DNA of 51,252 nt from Saccoglossus kowalevskii (GCF_000003605.2 NW_003133348.1:137973-189224); one strand, 5' to 3'. Positions 1 to 13,639 are shown, counted from the first letter of the stretch. Notes: a model not told the origin generated them from the letters alone. Translations and numbers: made by a program.

Positions 1-307
1 CATCCTTATGGATACTACAATCAAACAATTTTCTTAGTCCATTTAGACAAGTCTATGATACCAATGTCCATTCTTATGGATACTACAATCAAAAACAATT
101 TTCTCAGTCCATTTAGACATTTAGACAAGTCTATGATACCAATGTCCATCCTTATGGATACTACAATCAAACAATTTTCTCAGTCCATTTAGACAAGTCT
201 ATGATACCAATGTCCATTCTTATGGATACTACAATCAAACAATTTTCTCAGTCCATTTAGACAAGTCTATGATACCAATGTCCATTCTTATGGATTCTAC
301 AATCAAA
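1..307. repeat. Tandem array, 68-bp unit, cut by left window edge
   Basis: Units begin at 1, 69, 147, 215 and 283 (partial). Three are exactly 68 bp. The second is 78 bp because it has two extra A and a short internal duplication around ATTTAGACA. Copies are nearly identical, so the array is recent or homogenised. It probably continues left of the window. No coding potential is seen. Confidence 0.95.
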
Positions 308-1769
308 TAAGTTACCTGAATACATTATGAAAAATCATTTCACTTTATTATAATTTTAAAGAGATCACACATTTTCAAGGTTTCTTCTCATGGGTATTCC
401 CTAAGTTTCTCATCCCTAAAAATAGAACATACAAAGTAGAGATGGACCTACAGCAGTGATGAGCAGTTTAACCAATGTATATGGTACTGACTACTTGAGG
501 TAATGTTGCTATTACAAGATGACTACCCTGTTTACCACCATATCCTGCACATTTAGATAGCTGAAGTAGCTTTAGAATGGCGTACGTGTGCCATCTGCAC
601 AATTACAGAGGAAACACGTTAAGATTTATATTTCCTATGATGCACTTTCCAGTATTGAATATCAAGTCAATGGACTGACAAGTCAACATAGCATATTCTC
701 ACTATTAGAAGACATATAGTCAGTGCTATAGCTCTATGGTTTAAGCAACCCAGTTTGATACTGTGTGAACACAGATGGTGTTCTGCCATAGCCATGCAGT
801 TAGCCAATGGAAAAGTCATTTTATCATCAACTCTGGTCAAACTTAATATTCAATTTTAGTCCAAACAATTAGTTTGTTTCTAGACTTCACATACATCAGC
901 CACATTTTATTTTTTGGTCAAAATATTTGTAAAAAGGAATGAAAAACAATTATTTTCACGAAATTTAAAAAAAGAAATAAATAAAACCGATTATGTGTCA
1001 CACTTGCCACTTTTTAAACATGACACAGCCAGAAACACATCTTTTTTGTTATGTTTGAACCTACACTATTTCATAATGTCAGTGACTTGTGTCTATGTTT
1101 ATTCCTCCTCGTCTCTTGTGTTATGTATGTCTTTGTTTCAAAAAAGAACTGTTTGCACAGGAATCTAAGTCCAGTAATCTCCTGATAGTTTAAGAGAACA
1201 GTTCAAGTGAGTTTAAAAACTGCAGACAAATAAAACTATTTATCATACGAGTTGAATGACTTCTGGCAAATAGGTAGCCTATTACACCATATTAGCTCTA
1301 TGAGTAGTACATCATCCTTGTAAAAGACAAAGGAGTGTCTTTAGCAAAATAAGTCATATTTTAACAATTCAGTATACAATAAATGCAATATATTAATTAA
1401 TGATGTGTGCATCAATTAAAGATTCACTTCTGAAAGAGCAAATACAAGACCATCATGATCCCATTATCTAGATATAATATCACAGTTGGATAATTTACAA
1501 AAATGAATGAATACATCGGTCATATATATCAAAGTTGCAGACCTATCTCATAAATCCTTGTCTATATAATTTAAGAGCAGATAAAACAACACATATCACA
1601 CAATATCATGAATTTCTTCTTCAGTGGCGAAAACATCGCAGTTATAAAAAACATCATCTGATAAATAAGTGATAAGGCTGTTTTGGGGCAGACAATTGTC
1701 ATATATACTAAAACAACATCTCAATTCAAAAGTAAATACAAACTTAAACAAGCAGCCTCTTGGCTGAGA
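308..1769. other. AT-rich non-coding stretch, no gene seen
   Basis: This CpG-poor sequence has frequent stops in all frames. The longest open frame (914-1168, plus) has no domain-like pattern. It is probably intron or intergenic DNA downstream of ADAMTS exon 3. Confidence 0.6.
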
Positions 1770-2593
1770 TAGCTCCGCTGTAAGCAATGCACATTACAAT
1801 TAAAGAACTGAAGATATCATTAGAAAATGAACAATATATATATAAAAAGCAACGGGACAAATCTGAAAGAAGTCCACACATAGTACGTATATATGTAATA
1901 TAAAAGCAATCGGACTTGCGGTTTTCAACAAGAAGTCAAAAATATCACTTTTCACCAAAAATGAAAAAATAATCATCAAAATTAAATAATTGAAGATTTC
2001 ACAACAAAATTAACAAATCAGAAAGCAATCGAAGCACTTTTTACCAAAAATGATAAAAATATTCACCAAAATTAGAGAATTAAAGCTATCATCACAAAAT
2101 GAACAAATCTGAGAGAGGTCCTTATGTAGTACCTATATATGTAATATAAAAGCAATTAGACTTGCGGTTTTTAACAAGAAGTTGAAAATATCACTTTTTA
2201 CCAAAAATGACAAAAATATTCACTAAAATTAGAGAATTAAAGATATCATTACAAAATGAAGAAATCTGAGAGAGGTCCACATGTAGTACCTATATATGTA
2301 ATATAAAAGCAATTGGACTTTTGGTTTTTAACAAGAAGTCGAAAATATCACTTTTTACCAAAAATGACAAAAATATTCACCAAAAATAGAGAATTAAAGA
2401 TATCATCATGAAATGAACAAATCTGAGAGAGGTCTACCCAAGGTACATATACACCAAGTATCAAAGCATTAAGGCTTGTAGTTTTAAAGAAGAAGTCGAA
2501 AAAATAAAACATTGACACGGACGACGACGGACGCCGACGACGGTCAATCACTCATGTGATAAGCTCCGCTCGACAAAGTCGACAGCGGAGCTA
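1770..2593. mobile_element. TIR-bounded element containing an approximately 157-bp tandem array
   Basis: A 12-bp perfect inverted repeat, TAGCTCCGCTGT at 1770-1781 and ACAGCGGAGCTA at 2582-2593, bounds about 824 bp. Inside are diverged direct repeats. The motif AATATAAAAGCAAT starts at about 1897, 2143 and 2300, a period of 157 bp for the last pair. The first interval is longer because the subunit ACCAAAAATGA is duplicated within it. The right end is a CpG-dense GACGACGG tract followed by a hairpin (2561-2593, AGCTCCGCT paired with AGCGGAGCT). No transposase frame is present, so it is non-autonomous. A target duplication was not obvious. Confidence 0.7.
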
Positions 2594-5500
2594 AAAAGAA
2601 GTCGTTTATTTTTCTCATCATGAGGATAATATTGGAAAGTCAAAGGCTGCAAACACAAGTGACCTTAACTGAAAATTTGAACTATTTCTGTGCAAATAAC
2701 AACTGTATTTTTCTATCTTTATCTTATCATACAAAAACAATTAGACTGTTAGAGGATTAACTGTTATCAGTTCATCCAAAACATAAATAAATAAATAATG
2801 ATAATAGGTATGATAAGAGTTAAAAGATATACTGTAAAACCATTCATTTTTACTGGTATTCAGATCATTCAGTTTTTATATTCACAAACTTGGCAGGGAA
2901 ACAATGAGTTCTATTGTTATTTTACATATTCACATGGATTTAATTTGGCAAGTTTTTCATGTCTGTAAAAATAGTAAAATTAAAAACCAGTTAATAATTA
3001 ATGTGTTTACAGTACTATGGTTTACTGTCTTTCACATCATACCAGTCAACTTATGAGTGCCACACAAGAATGTGATAATTTGTTTGTACAGAGAGAACAT
3101 CTTTCCTGTATACCATCTTGAAGAATTCAAGCATCAAACCCTGCATTCAGGGAAGGGTAAATCTCTGGAGACCACCAGAAGTGAGTAATTTATGGATATT
3201 GCCCAGCCAACAACAATTCTTATCAGAGAATGAGAAAAGGATGCAACATAGCAGTAAAATTATGAATCAGTCCAAGTGCATTCCTGACTGACTGGCTAGT
3301 AGCAAAAAATGATTGCTTGCATGAACTGAATGAAGGAAATTGGTGTAACGGCACCCAGAGGTGAGCCAAAATATGATAAAAATATATCTGTATCAATCTA
3401 TTCATGAGTTTGCTTCTGGTAAAACAAAGAAATTCATTGAAATGAGCAAAAAGTATAATAGAAGTCAGTTTTCATAACTGTTAATTGAATCAAATAACCA
3501 CCTGTTTACATTTCCTGTAGTGTAGAGTTGAAATTAGATAGCGACCAACTCTACATGAGTTAGCTCTCCACTTGGTTTACATAATAAACTATGAAGTGAC
3601 CTGAGGTTATCAGTCTAATCGAGCATCTGAGTGTAATATTGTTCCTGCTAACACACCCATAACATCTCTGCTTCCCTAACAAAATTGCAACCAAGTGGGT
3701 TCAGTCGATTGTGACTGATGCGCTGAAGCGAAAAAACCAGATACACTGGAAAGAATATTTTTAACACTCTTATTTGGTGTCATACACGTCCAGTATATTG
3801 TCAAAACTTCACAGTGATCACTCACGAACTAAATACCAGTTATTCCAGAAAAAAGGTGGATTGTGCAAAAAAGTAAATATTTTCATGCAATTGCAGAAGA
3901 AAGCAATCCCTTAGTTCCCTAACTGTGTCAAATGAAATTTGTGTTATTTGAAATTGGTAAGATGGTAGATTACATCAGTAGAATTGTGTTACAGTTCCAG
4001 CCTGTAGTATGATCGCAGATACAAGACATTCATGTCTAATTATCTATTATGACTAACACACATATGACAAATATGATACAAACTGGTGCCATTTTTTTGT
4101 GTGTTTTATGTATATTTGTGTTGAATGTGATCAGGTATATGGCCCTGGAACAGCATTTATTTTATTTTGCCATTTTGAATCCGATCTGGATGAAAAACAA
4201 TACATGCATCAAGGACTCACTATTATCACAGTTTGAATAAAATATGTCCATAAAAGTACTAGAAAAGCCACCATTCAGCCAACTTGAATTAGATCATGAA
4301 GCAAATGCATGAGTGATATATTTTTACGAGTTGAACGTATTAGGAACTGGAACCGCATTTGTTAAAACAAAATAATTATTGAACCAGTTGGCTATTGTGA
4401 ATCCAATCAGGGAGGGGGGAATGATGTGCATCAAGGACCCATTATGTTCAATGAACATGCACGACTGAGATCCAGTTCCGGAATGTCAGAAATGCTTGAT
4501 TTTGATGAATATTTAACCCTATAATGCCGCCATTCACCTATCTTGAATCAGTTCAAGAAACAAATGTACATGTATGATATTATGTGTGTGTTAATTTTGA
4601 ATGTAATAGGCCAAGGCATGTCTGGGATAAATGTGTGAATGGACGCACGGATGCACATACCAACAAAGGTGAAATTATTAGTCCCTACTTTCAGACTACA
4701 TCTGAATGGGGACTAACAAAGCATTGAAGAAGTTTCCTCTAGACTTAGAAATGCCTTGGTTACTCTGAAAAGTATAATGAATTTCATTCCAATCATATTG
4801 CAGTTAAAGAGGTTGCAAATCTTTCAAATGAAGGCATGTTGGTAGAAACTTGTTAAATCCATTTTGTGTGTGCATAGAATCATTGTGGGTATACTCTTAC
4901 ATCAATCAATATGTCCTAATGGGGTGTGATGAAGTATCAAAGACACCAACATAATTGACATAAACTTAGTACTTGGAATTGTTTGTACATTGGAGAAAAG
5001 AAGTTACAAACATCAACTCATGTACATGCCAACACCCACAACTGTCCACACTGTAAAGAAGAAGACAAAATGAATGTGCTAGCAACTTGATAGCATCCTC
5101 AGTAGTACGATCACATTACACAGCCTTTGCACTGTCCCTTGAAGGTAACAATAAAAGTTGTGAGTGTCAGCCACACATGGTAGCTCAGATGAACAGACCT
5201 TGTAAGGATACATGGATGACTGACTATAGACACCATCTTCACAAAGATAAATAGGGTAGATCCAATTCAGGGATAAAATTCATACAAAAAATTTTAATTT
5301 ATTGGAAACATGTAATAAGAGATTTGTACAAAAGAATAACTTGCTTTTTCAGACATTGTTGACGTGACTAAGAATGGTAGGTAGAAATAATATTATTTAC
5401 TGGATGAGTTCTTATCATATTTTCATTCCATGTTCAGTGAAAATAACACAAGCCAACTGTGTAACTGCCAGTAGCATGTAGTATTACATAATAAATTGGC

Positions 5501-8500
5501 AATTAGCAAGTATGGTGATGTGATAAAGTATTTATGTGGCTGTGACAACTCCCTAAGTACATAAGATTAACTTGTCCACAAGGATGAACACAGTTACCTG
5601 ATCAGATTACAGGAAATATGACCAATTATAAAATCCCTAAAGGGAAAACAAGACCTTGGATAAATGAAAAGACAAGGTAACAAACTTAATATTCAAAATT
5701 AATCAATCAATCAACCTTTCAAACTACAACTACAGGGTGTGTTAACTTGACATTCCAGATAAGCAGTGTATATTACCAAACATGGCTCAATAGATTTTAA
5801 TAGTCATTAAGATTTCTTTTCAAGATAGGAATTTAATAATGTTTGATTTCTTAAACACACCAGTCACTATGCCCGTATGTGTATATGAATACTAGACATG
5901 TGCTGTGGTCATTTATTAATTATGGTTAAAAAAAAACAGATAAAAAGAGTTTATAAAGGTTTTAGCAGACACAGACAAGTAATACAACACACACACTCTA
6001 TTGATGAATTACTTGAACTGAAAGATGCATATATTGCCCATAATTTGATTAACCATACACCACAAAAAAATCATCTCAAACCAACATCTGGACTCTGTAA
6101 AAAGACCTGGGAAAGTCTTCAACATGAATGTTACATCATATATCACTGAACTGTTTAACAGTACCATGCCTTTGAGACTAACTGCCTTCTTCAAATATGC
6201 CAAGGAGAGAGCAACTTTTAACACAGCTGGACCATTTTTTAAATGGGTAGAGGGGTAGGGATGTGTAAAAAAAATGGCAATGGGTGTATTTCATGAATGT
6301 ACAAATTCACATTTCTAAAATGGCTGTGTTTGTATTTTAAATAATAATTAGGCAGCAAATTTTCAATAGTATTATTACAATTGTATGATTTTTGAGATAT
6401 GTTTCCCCTTCCACTCACCTCACCCCATTAATAATGGTAGCGTCCTGCATGTGTTAGCTATACAAACAGACAACTAGTAAATCATTTGCGACTCTGTCAA
6501 GTTGACTGAATTTTAAAGTCTTTGTTTAAATCATTTATCAATGAACAAGTTCAAATCTAAACCATATGAAATATTAAGTAATTTGCCAAACCCATCTGAA
6601 AGGATGGGAATACTGCACGAAAATCAAGCTAATACTAATACTATACTATAGTGTTTAGCTCTGGGGTTGGATGGGGGACACCCTCTACATGAAGTTTGGG
6701 ACCAAAAATTGGCCAGAATATACTGGGATCACAATTTTGTTATCACTTTTTACCAGCTTTTTTCATATTTCAGTGAAATATGGTGACAAATTTGCATATG
6801 AATATTTAAATTACATACAAATAGATCATTACAACAAATCTGTACATATCAGATATTTATTTACCTAATGAGGATAAATGAAGACAACATGGTTAGACAG
6901 ATAAGAGAATATTTTAAGAGAACGAGCTGACTTCTGTCTGTTTGTTTGTTTTTCATTTTAAACTATTTTATTGATGTACACTGACAGAAATGTTATTTCA
7001 AAAGATGCAATAACACATTATTATTATTGTTATCAATGTTGAAATCTGTTTTGTTGATACTATTGGAGAAATTCTGATGTTAATTGAGAACTTAGTAGTA
7101 ACTTTAACAATGATGAATGCTTTAATGTCAATCATTCATTGTAATAATAGAAACTTAGCACTTAGAACAATCTCCACAATCCAAGTACACGGTATTACGC
7201 AAGCTGATTTGATACCTTTTGCCTCCATGGAATTAGTTGATAATTAATCTGACAAATACTTTAAGACAGTTATTAACAGACAAATAAGATTTTCTACATG
7301 TTTATTTTAAATTCCTAAGAAAACAAACATGTTGCTGCTAATACCAATATAATTACAAGGTTGTACAGTAAGTAAAGACATGGATGTAGAAAGTAAGGTC
7401 GTGTCAAAGACAATCAAGTAACTGTTAAACCCCTAGTAATGACAGACTTTACTTTTGAGATGTGACGACTAATTGATTGGTCAGTTTAGTTTAAAAATAC
7501 ACTCAAGCACTTCAGGGCAAGTTGTTTGAGATAAATGTAAATGTATTGTGGACTAACTATACCCCAATATTAAGTCAAACAAATTAGTTTTAATTCACCA
7601 ATCATGAACGGCTCACAGCACATGGGAAACCAGAGCTTTTATTGCTACATGAATGTCAAAACTTCATTAAACTTAAATAATAGTGTTTAGCATGCTACCA
7701 AACTTTTTAAAACATTTGCCTTTTTTTTAAATTCAAATTTATAATGTTTGGCCTGCATACAAAATTCTTATAATTTGGTAACAAGGTAGTACTAGGTACA
7801 ACAAAATATACTTTGTGTGATTAAACAAAAAAAACTTGCTTGCAGAAGTGTATGACTAAAGTAGATTTAGTTAAGTTACTCTTGCGTAAAATCTGTAAAG
7901 ATACCTTTAAAGTGCGGTATGTTTCATGGCATTAAATCGCCTTGAGGGATATTGTAAAGGTTGTGTTGCTGAACTTCAATTGTGTGATTAACCAACTGTG
8001 ATTCTTGAATTCTATACATAAGACTTTTTTAATTGTTCACAGTTTCTGGTTTCTCTTTCCATTTCATATTGCAATACAAGTGAACACTTTACATTTCCAA
8101 CAGGGCGAATCTTGTTGCATAGAGTTTAGGTCAAGTAGAAAACTGATATACCTACACTGGATTTTCTACAGTATAGTTTAAAGTAACATATAGTCCATTT
8201 TTAATTTGATATTCATTGATTCCATCAGGAATTCTCCAAGTGGCAGAAAGAAGATCAAGTTAACCAGGAATGGACATGCTGATTACAAATCTGAAAGCAC
8301 TTTCCATTATTTGGCACATCATCTCAGCAGGAAGGGTATCTCCCTTTAACCACAGATGTGCTACCCCTTCCCTACTTAAATCACACAGCAATTACAGATG
8401 TGTGCCAACAGCCTGTGTAACAAAACTAAACCACAGGAATACTCTTATAATCTTTCAATCTACTCAGCTATCTGCACCCATTCATTAATTTGAAAACTAA

Positions 8501-9948
8501 CTTCATCTACAAGAAGTTTCTCAGCAGAATCTGAAATATGATATCATCCTATTTTCCATGTTCATAACAGAAAACAGCATTAGCAGCACGTAATACCATC
8601 ACATACACCCATGTTTCCAGTGCGTCTATACCTTAGGGATTTAAATAGTGCTTTGAAACCTAACCAAAATGTTGTCTGGCAGTTGCAAGTTCAGATAAAA
8701 TTCCACTAGAAGGCTAACCTAGAGCAGTCTACAAGAGGATTTTATTCCATGTGTTGATAGCTTTATTTAATCAAAGTAGTTACCTCAGTAGTCACTAGGG
8801 AGTTCTTTTTACATAGAAAGTTTGAATTTCTTATCATTGATTTTATTTTATTTTAGAATTAGCCAAAAAGGAGGGGGGATCATACAATTATGAATTGCAT
8901 GCATTTTCAAAATGTGTTTTGTATCTTTAAAAAGGGTACGTCAACATTCCCCATAAATTCTCACCTTTCTTACCAAAGATGGTATCACTGAAAGCATGAT
9001 GCACAATTCATCACGTCTGCATGGTCTTGAGCAGTACAGAAGAACAGGTGCATGATAGGTGAAGACGACAAATTGCAATCATTGCTACTTCTCATGGCAC
9101 ATACATGTACAAATATCTTCAGAGACGATTACGTTTTGTATTGAATTGCATCTCTGTACTGAATTATATTACTCCTGCAGGAGTGCTGAGTGTTTATCTT
9201 GGTAAATTAACCATGAAATATCAATATTTTTTAAAATGATTCCACAGGGACCACCAGGATGTGGTCTTTAAAATTCTTGATCCTCTTCATGACAGTGTGA
9301 TACCATCTGAATAAATAACTACACCAAGCCATATGGTCAATATCATCACCAGAGCTAGAATTAGACATATCTCCATATATACACTATACCATCTGTGCCA
9401 TTATGTGTCACTTACACAGAAACAATGATTATAGTGTATGACTTAAATGTCCCAAGGTGATACTATGATGGTCCCTGCAGCAATATAGCATGGTTCCCAC
9501 ACACTATATGCTGTGTTGATTCAGCACCGTGATATGCATTAAACAAGTACATCTACACTGATTTTTGATTTATACGTACAAACAATTGAGGGACATCCTA
9601 CCATTAGGAAGATCACAATCAGTACAAGTATTAAAACTATCATACTACCTCTATAGACAAACTCTTCTAAATTTGGCTTTATTCACAAATATAATCAATG
9701 AAATGTAATTGGATATACATGTACGTGTCAGATGAGGCTTTAGACATTCATTCACTTGCGTGTTAATTGGGATAGGCAGCAAAGTTATTCGATGTTAAGG
9801 AAACTAAAATTGACAAGCAAATTTAATATCAGAAAGCGCTTTGACTATTTATTTGGGATTAAAATTAGTTTTGTTTTTTAATTGTTATTCCACAAAAGTG
9901 TTTACAAATATCTATACATAAAAGGGACACCATAATCTCAAACAGTTA
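2594..9948. other. Long AT-rich non-coding stretch
   Basis: No convincing exon was seen. Open frames are short and have no recognisable domain. The stretch contains a foldback element (2831-3013) and small hairpins, for example 3522-3530 with 3546-3554 (GTAGAGTTG/CAACTCTAC) and an imperfect one at 4678-4718. It is probably part of the large third intron of the minus-strand ADAMTS gene. Confidence 0.55.
2831..3013. mobile_element. Short foldback (MITE-like) element, ACTGTAAAAC ends
   Basis: The left end ACTGTAAAAC, followed by CATTCATTTTTACTGG, is matched in inverse orientation by CCAGTTAATAATTAATG and GTTTACAGT at 2989-3013. A TA flanks each side (TACTG...CAGTA), as expected for a Tc1/mariner-type TA duplication. 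The roughly 183-bp element has no coding capacity. Its middle resembles 10690-10730 (ACATATTCACATG shared). Confidence 0.6.
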
Positions 9949-10355
9949 TTACCGGTACATATGGGTTCATGAACACCAGAACAGCAACATTGCTAAGACT
10001 GGTTTGATATTTGTGTCTGGAGATCATTACACAATCAGAAAAAGTTGGGTCAAGCCAACTAGGGGACTAGAAGATCACGATGCAATTGCCTTTCAATTTA
10101 TTTCATTCAATCGTCTAAATTTCTATATTTATCAAAACAAAACTGCACTGACACAGTATAAAATGTCACAGTTGCAGGTGTGTCTGATGCATGTTATAAA
10201 GCTTGTAAATGTGCGCATTTAGCCGAACAACACATCCTCGTAAAAGTGGTTTGAACTAACCAGCTCTAATTGTGTAACGATATCCAAGCACGCTTAGCAA
10301 ACCAGTCAGCAGCTTAGCTGTTGCTGTTTTGGTGTTCAGAACAATATGGTGGTAA
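9949..10355 (-). mobile_element. Miniature TIR element, copy A (partner at 49370-49840)
   Basis: The ends are imperfect terminal inverted repeats of about 50 bp. The left begins TTACCGG and contains GAACACCAGAACAGCAACA; the right, reverse-complemented, begins TTACCACCATATTGTTCTG and continues GAACACCAAAACAGCAACA. The interior matches copy B in the opposite orientation over several blocks, for example GGTTAGTTCAAACC, GACACACCTGC and ACTGTGTCAGTGCA. No transposase frame is seen, so it is a non-autonomous DNA transposon. Confidence 0.75.
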
Positions 10356-11146
10356 CAGTATGTTGTATATCAAGTACCATGTTTGATTATTAGAAAGGCA
10401 TTTTTGATAGAAACACACAACACCAAAAATTGCATTTGCATACCGGCTCATTAAAAGATAACTTATTTTGACCACACAAACACAGCTCTATTATTTGTAT
10501 AATATAATATAATATATATAATTTATATCGATAATAGAGCAAATATAAGGTATATGTGTTCAATATCAGACCATTGATTATGACTAACTGTATTAACATT
10601 AATTCAGTGAGATTTAATTTCATTACTTTTAACCTATTGACTGGGTTTCAAATTCAGAGATATGCCAATGAATTAATAATCTTCATTGTTATAACACATA
10701 TTCACATGAATTTCATCTGGTAGATTTCACTTATCAGCAAAAATAAAACTTGGATAGTAATAAAATTAGTGCATTTTAATACAGTGTGATCATAGTTTGT
10801 CTAGGGTAATAAGTCATATAAATAGCCTACATGATCTGCACTGTGTCTGCTAATACTACACACAGTCTCTCAGATCAGTGGAGGGCACATACTTTCAAAC
10901 CATAGCCATACTGGAGAGGGAGACAAATGGCATATTCCATTAGGAAGCAAGGGGGGGGATGTACTACACTGTTTCCACTACAGTCATTCTCAATATCAAT
11001 TTAAGTTACTTTTGATTTAATTTTAGTTTGGTTGAAATCCAGCTCAAAAAATAAATCCTTTCATAGATAAGATGTTTTAATTAGTAACCTTTTTATGACC
11101 TTGTCCAACTTCAATGTAATGTTTATAGCTGTTGTGGGAAATAAAC

Positions 11147-11358
11147 TACTGTAGAATACTTTATTTTCGCTTGGAATTTATTTTCGCTATTTTCGCTGGA
11201 GGGATGATTCCGTGAAAATAAAATCCAGCGAATATACTTTTCTTCCAATATTTCATATTAAACTCATCAAAAATCAGTGAAAATAAATTCCATACAAAAC
11301 GCACAAAAAGCCTTTTCAGCGAAAATTAATTCCAGCGAAAATAAAGTATTCCACAGTA
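11147..11358. mobile_element. Foldback MITE with 24-bp terminal inverted repeats
   Basis: The left end TACTGTAGAATACTTTATTT continues TTCGC. It matches the reverse complement of the right end (11335-11358) at 23 of 24 bases. Flanking TA dinucleotides fit a TA target duplication. Subterminal TTTTCGCT motifs recur in both orientations. The element is about 212 bp and non-coding. A shorter related copy lies at about 46783-46910, and a lone matching end at 34654-34669. Confidence 0.8.
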
Positions 11359-13019
11359 TGCATAAAGTTTACTTTTAAACTTGACACTAATAACAATTGC
11401 CAATTGATTTCCATATGTAATATTGAAGAAAATGCTATCTTTCTCATCTGTATGTGTCTTTTTAACTTTAAGGAAACCTCACATATTCATACTAGATGGC
11501 CTAGACCTTAATAGCATGGACTAGATTTAAGCTAATCTCACTTGTTTGTATATCGGCTAGACCCAATTGCTTTCATGCCTGGGAGAAAACAGCAGTTAGC
11601 ATGGGTTAAGGAATGCCTAAACATGATAAGACTATACAAATCTTTAGTCCTTTTAACTATGATTATTCAGTATAGCAAACAGGAAAGTATACATACTACT
11701 TCTATAGTTATAAAAGCAAATTCAAAAAGAGCAGAAGCAGTAGTACAGTAGTTTCATCGTCAGTCCATTTTTTTTTCACAAGAATGTCTCTGGATGTGAT
11801 CACGTTGATTGTCAAGTCAGAAATGGCATACAGAAATGAATAGCTATAAATATAAACCTGCTTAATATTAAACCCAGATAATGTACAGCATTATCTTCAG
11901 CAGAGACAAATCAAGAATTTTATTTTACCCTGCTTAGTTGCTTAGTTAAAAGAAAAATAAACACAACACAACACAGAGAAAGCACAATTATTCAGGTTAT
12001 GAAAATTTCAGATTTTAAAGAGATCGTACAAACCCAATGACCCTGTCAAGATCGGCCCCTGTCTAGATGAATGTGTATAGATTGATAAAGCACCAGTGTG
12101 ACATAAAGTATGTTTTCATAGTCCTTTTTATGAACACATTAGAAATTGTATAAACTTTCAAATTTAATTACAGTGCTGACCTTGTACCTACTGCCTTACT
12201 ACTGTACAGTACATTAGTATGTGAAATTTAATGTCTTCTGAAGCTGACAAACTGAAGGCTAGAACGCTTTGTAAAAATATCAGTAGTATTTTAAAAGTGT
12301 ACTGTTCATGCATTGCAGTGGTTTATATTTAACTAGGTGTTTACACCTTTTCATGCCCTTTTCACCACCGGGTTGCCGTTAGAGGGCATTGTTTTAACAC
12401 AGAGATCTTGTTCACACGTGCCTTGTCGCCAGGTTAAACACGAAACTCATGTTCAGCCCGAGTCAAGACCAGGTTAATCTGTTTCTACAGTGAGTTAAAA
12501 TGAACTCTGGGTCAAACCCTACATTTTGCTACATGAGTGAACACCCTAGAACTTTAGCTCTAGCTCTATAAAAGCATTGTAAAGTTCACATTGTGGTTCA
12601 TGTTCATCTGGGTTGAATTATAGAAGTATAGCCATGGTTTTATGATGTTATTGCTGTCATAACAAAGTGGGAGGTCCCTTTCAGTGAGTATAAATTTATT
12701 GTACAATGCAAATACATTGTTATCATGGAATAATACAATGCACAATAATAATTCAAATGCACATATACACAAATAAGAAAATGAGAAACAAGCCATTGAA
12801 AAACGTCACCCCTTTATTCTTGTACTTATAAGCCAATTGAATGGCCAACTTATATATGCTCCTTCATGTACAAAATTGTAAACTCTGAACTAAATGATTA
12901 GGACTGCAAGACAACTTTAATATGTGTGAGTCTATCATAATGTCTGCCAGATAACAAAACAATGGCTGCCAGTTGGCCATCCTGGATTAGTTCATGACTA
13001 AGATCAATTTTTATGTACT

Positions 13020-13320
13020 AGAACACAATTGTTTATGTATCAAATTTGAACCTAATTGAACCATAGACCCTACAATAAGCTAGTACAAAAAAAAGGACAA
13101 ACCAAATTGTAGAAATATCAGCTGAAAATTTACTAAATGTGCAAATTAGGTGATTTATATGCATGATATTAACCAAAACCTATCAGGTCTGTACACTGTC
13201 CTATGAAATCAATGTTTCAAGTTTCATTGAAATGTGATGATTAGTACTAGAGATAATTGTGGAACAGACATACATATAGACAGATTAACCACAACGATGG
13301 GAGCCAATGACCGAAAATAA
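13020..13320. repeat. Single member of the ACCAAGTTTCATTGAAA dispersed repeat
   Basis: It shares blocks with the array at about 22985-23990, notably GTGCAAATTAGGTGA, CAAGTTTCATTGAAATGTG and GATTAGTACTAGAGAT. It ends in a tail rich in ACAGACATACATA. It is non-coding. The same ACAGACAG-type tail ends the array copy near 23920, suggesting that tail is the true element terminus. Confidence 0.65.
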
Positions 13321-13424
13321 GTTAGCCAATTTCAAACAAAACAAACTATAACGGATAATAGATGTACCACAGTAAGCCAACAGGTGTTACCAATATTCCA
13401 AGTCTGAACAAATTGATTTGTGCG

Positions 13425-13548
13425 NNNNNNNNNNNNNNNNNNNNNNNNNNNNNNNNNNNNNNNNNNNNNNNNNNNNNNNNNNNNNNNNNNNNNNNNNNNN
13501 NNNNNNNNNNNNNNNNNNNNNNNNNNNNNNNNNNNNNNNNNNNNNNNN
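13425..13548. other. Assembly gap (124 N)
   Basis: This is a run of undetermined bases. Any open frame that crosses it is meaningless. Confidence 0.99.
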
Positions 13549-13639
13549 AATCAGAGACAATGCTTCACACACATAAAATATAGGTTTTCAGGTCATTTTG
13601 GGATCAATTATGACCACCAACCATTATTAATCTTATCAA

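Larger units (their letters stand above)
10356..13424. other. AT-rich non-coding stretch
   Basis: No gene was recognised. It includes the foldback element at 11147-11358 and one member of the dispersed repeat at about 13020-13320. It ends at an assembly gap. Confidence 0.55.
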
